Shown here piece after piece: positions 63,209 through 64,000 of a stretch of DNA of 64,000 nucleotides. Both the position numbers and the translations under genes were made by a program. The notes under the pieces were generated by a model. That model searched no databases. It saw only the letters and a program-made list of their open reading frames with translations, and was not told the DNA's origin. Each line of letters opens with the position of its first letter. Positions within the stretch are counted from its first letter, which is position 1. Source of the DNA: Mesorhizobium sp. NFR06 (GTDB lineage Bacteria; Pseudomonadota; Alphaproteobacteria; Rhizobiales; Rhizobiaceae); NCBI RefSeq assembly GCF_900115245.1, contig NZ_FOVT01000001.1, forward strand, positions 124,001-188,000. Reading direction: 5' to 3'.

Positions 63209-63984
63209 GCGCCGCCGACCAGATCTTCGCCATGCTGAAAGAATCCTCGCAGAGCGGCGCGCCGCTTTACCTGCAGCTCAGGCGCAGCATCGAGGAAGCG
63301 GTCAATCGTGGCCTGATCGGCCCCGGCGACGCGCTGCCGTCCGAGCGCGACATCGCCAGCAAGGCCGATATCTCGCGTGTCACCGTGCGCAAGGCGGTGC
63401 AGGACCTGGTCAAGGGCGGCATCCTCGTCCAGCGCCACGGCTCCGGCACTTTCGTCGCGCCGCGCATGGAGCGCGTCGAGCAATCCCTGTCCCGGCTCAC
63501 CTCGTTCACCGAGGACATGGCGCGCCGCGGCATGACCGTTCGCTCGGTCTGGCTCGACCGCGGGCTCTATGCCCCGTCGCCGGACGAGATGATGGTGCTT
63601 GGCCTGTCTTCGACCGAACTGGTGGCGCGTGTCGCGCGCCTGCGCATCGCCGACGACACGCCGCTGGCGATCGAGCGCGCGGCGCTGTCCGCCAGCGTGC
63701 TGCCGGATCCCGAAGCGGTCGGCTCTTCGCTTTATGCGGCGCTCGGCATGACCGGCAATCGCCCGGTGCGCGCCGTGCAGCGTATCTCCGCCACCAATCT
63801 TGGCGACGCCGATGCGCGCCTGCTCGAAGTGCCTTCGGGGGTTGCCGGTCTGCAGATCGAGCGCATTTCCTATCTGGCGAGCGGCAAGGTGATCGAGTTC
63901 ACCCGCTCGGTCTACAGGGGCGACGCCTATGATTTCGTCGCGGAACTCCGGCTGACCGGACCGGGAGAGGAGATCCGCCCATGA
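63205..63984 (+). CDS. GntR/HutC-family regulator (UTRA domain)
   Basis: A 259-residue regulator. The N-terminal winged helix (LYLQLRRSIEEAVNRGLIGP to LVQRHGSGTFVAP) is followed by a UTRA ligand-binding domain (from about 85, SLSRLTSFTEDMARRGM to the FTRSVYRGDAYDFVAEL end). HutC/NagR-type members sense amino-sugar phosphates. It probably binds the TGGTATT direct repeats at 62057 and 62193. The first 11 residues are shared with two upstream minicistrons made by a tandem duplication. Its stop overlaps the next start. Confidence 0.9.
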   Translation: MSAADQIFAMLKESSQSGAPLYLQLRRSIEEAVNRGLIGPGDALPSERDIASKADISRVTVRKAVQDLVKGGILVQRHGSGTFVAPRMERVEQSLSRLTSFTEDMARRGMTVRSVWLDRGLYAPSPDEMMVLGLSSTELVARVARLRIADDTPLAIERAALSASVLPDPEAVGSSLYAALGMTGNRPVRAVQRISATNLGDADARLLEVPSGVAGLQIERISYLASGKVIEFTRSVYRGDAYDFVAELRLTGPGEEIRP

Positions 63985-64000
63985 GCGCAACCACCACCCA
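63981..64000 (+). CDS. Start of the next gene (partial)
   Basis: An ATG at 63981 overlaps the GntR stop (ATGA) and reads MSATTT to the window edge. In related amino-sugar operons this position often encodes a SIS-domain glucosamine-phosphate isomerase/deaminase-like protein, but only six codons are visible, so the product is not assigned. Confidence 0.4.

Larger units (their letters stand above)
63111..63237 (+). repeat. 47-bp tandem duplication at the GntR gene start
   Basis: Units start at 63111, 63158 and 63205. The first two are 47 bases long and differ by a single substitution (CAG/AAG). The third is the true start of the GntR gene and matches for 33 bases. Since 47 is not a multiple of three, the units are out of frame with one another. 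The unit end (CGGAGGCGTCGCG) resembles the kinase gene end, so the duplicated block was ribosome site plus gene start. Confidence 0.95.

Noticed and set aside
63111..63237. Tandem 47-bp repeats considered as a CRISPR array
   Set aside because: Units are directly contiguous with no spacers, and the repeat is the start of a coding gene.

Overview
The window is GC-rich bacterial DNA with tightly packed operons, many ATGA/TGATG overlaps, GTG and TTG starts, a large share of ABC uptake systems, and intergenic palindromic repeats. Gene content (polyol ABC locus, adenylate cyclase-TPR proteins, deoC followed by a two-domain aldehyde dehydrogenase, a 6-hydroxynicotinate reductase-like cluster) points to an alphaproteobacterium of the Rhizobiales, most likely Mesorhizobium or a close relative. 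No rRNA, tRNA, CRISPR array, transposase or phage gene was recognised.

Layout. 1-8.9 kb: sugar-alcohol catabolism (end of a mannitol-type dehydrogenase, HAD phosphatase, FGGY pentulose kinase; on the other strand an AraC regulator, ABC transporter and zinc polyol dehydrogenase). 9.4-10.8 kb: MATE efflux pump. 10.8-22.1 kb: a looser, gene-poor stretch with two adenylate cyclase-TPR proteins, an epoxide hydrolase, an L,D-transpeptidase lipoprotein, a YHS/ankyrin pair, a methyltransferase, a short dispersed repeat and probable cyclase gene fragments. 22.1-26.7 kb: arginase-family ureohydrolase plus polar amino-acid ABC transporter, with a divergent LysR regulator. 26.9-34.8 kb: pncB, a multi-spanning membrane protein and a Liv-type ABC transporter. 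34.9-49.5 kb: pncA with an NhaD-type carrier, a xanthine-dehydrogenase-like hydroxylase, a 6-hydroxynicotinate-reductase-like Fe-S protein, UPF0280 and AA_synth proteins, a MarR regulator, hydantoinase A/B and a ferredoxin-NADP reductase. 49.8-55.5 kb: deoC, an ALDH16-like dehydrogenase, and an SDR/FAH pair of the keto-deoxy-fuconate type. 55.7-64 kb: an amino-sugar locus (ABC transporter, Gfo/Idh oxidoreductase, murQ, BadF-type kinase, GntR regulator).

The most interesting proposal is that 36.4-49.5 kb is one regulon for reductive nicotinamide/nicotinate breakdown: deamidation (PncA), hydroxylation (XDH-like), ferredoxin-dependent ring reduction (HNR-like plus Fpr) and lactam opening (HyuAB). 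The two divergent promoter regions at its edges share a nearly identical palindrome (core ATTTGYATACKAAT), which would tie four transcripts together. The other strong observations are a 47-bp tandem duplication that creates two translationally coupled 16-codon minicistrons in front of the GntR gene, and an 18-bp direct-repeat operator present in both promoters of the divergent murQ/kinase pair.

Several families of dispersed intergenic repeats lie at gene ends. Three sit exactly at convergent junctions, and two have been captured into coding sequence: one forms the C-terminus of the LysR protein and one supplies the only sensible start of a membrane protein. All functions are inferred from reading the translations; no database search was run.
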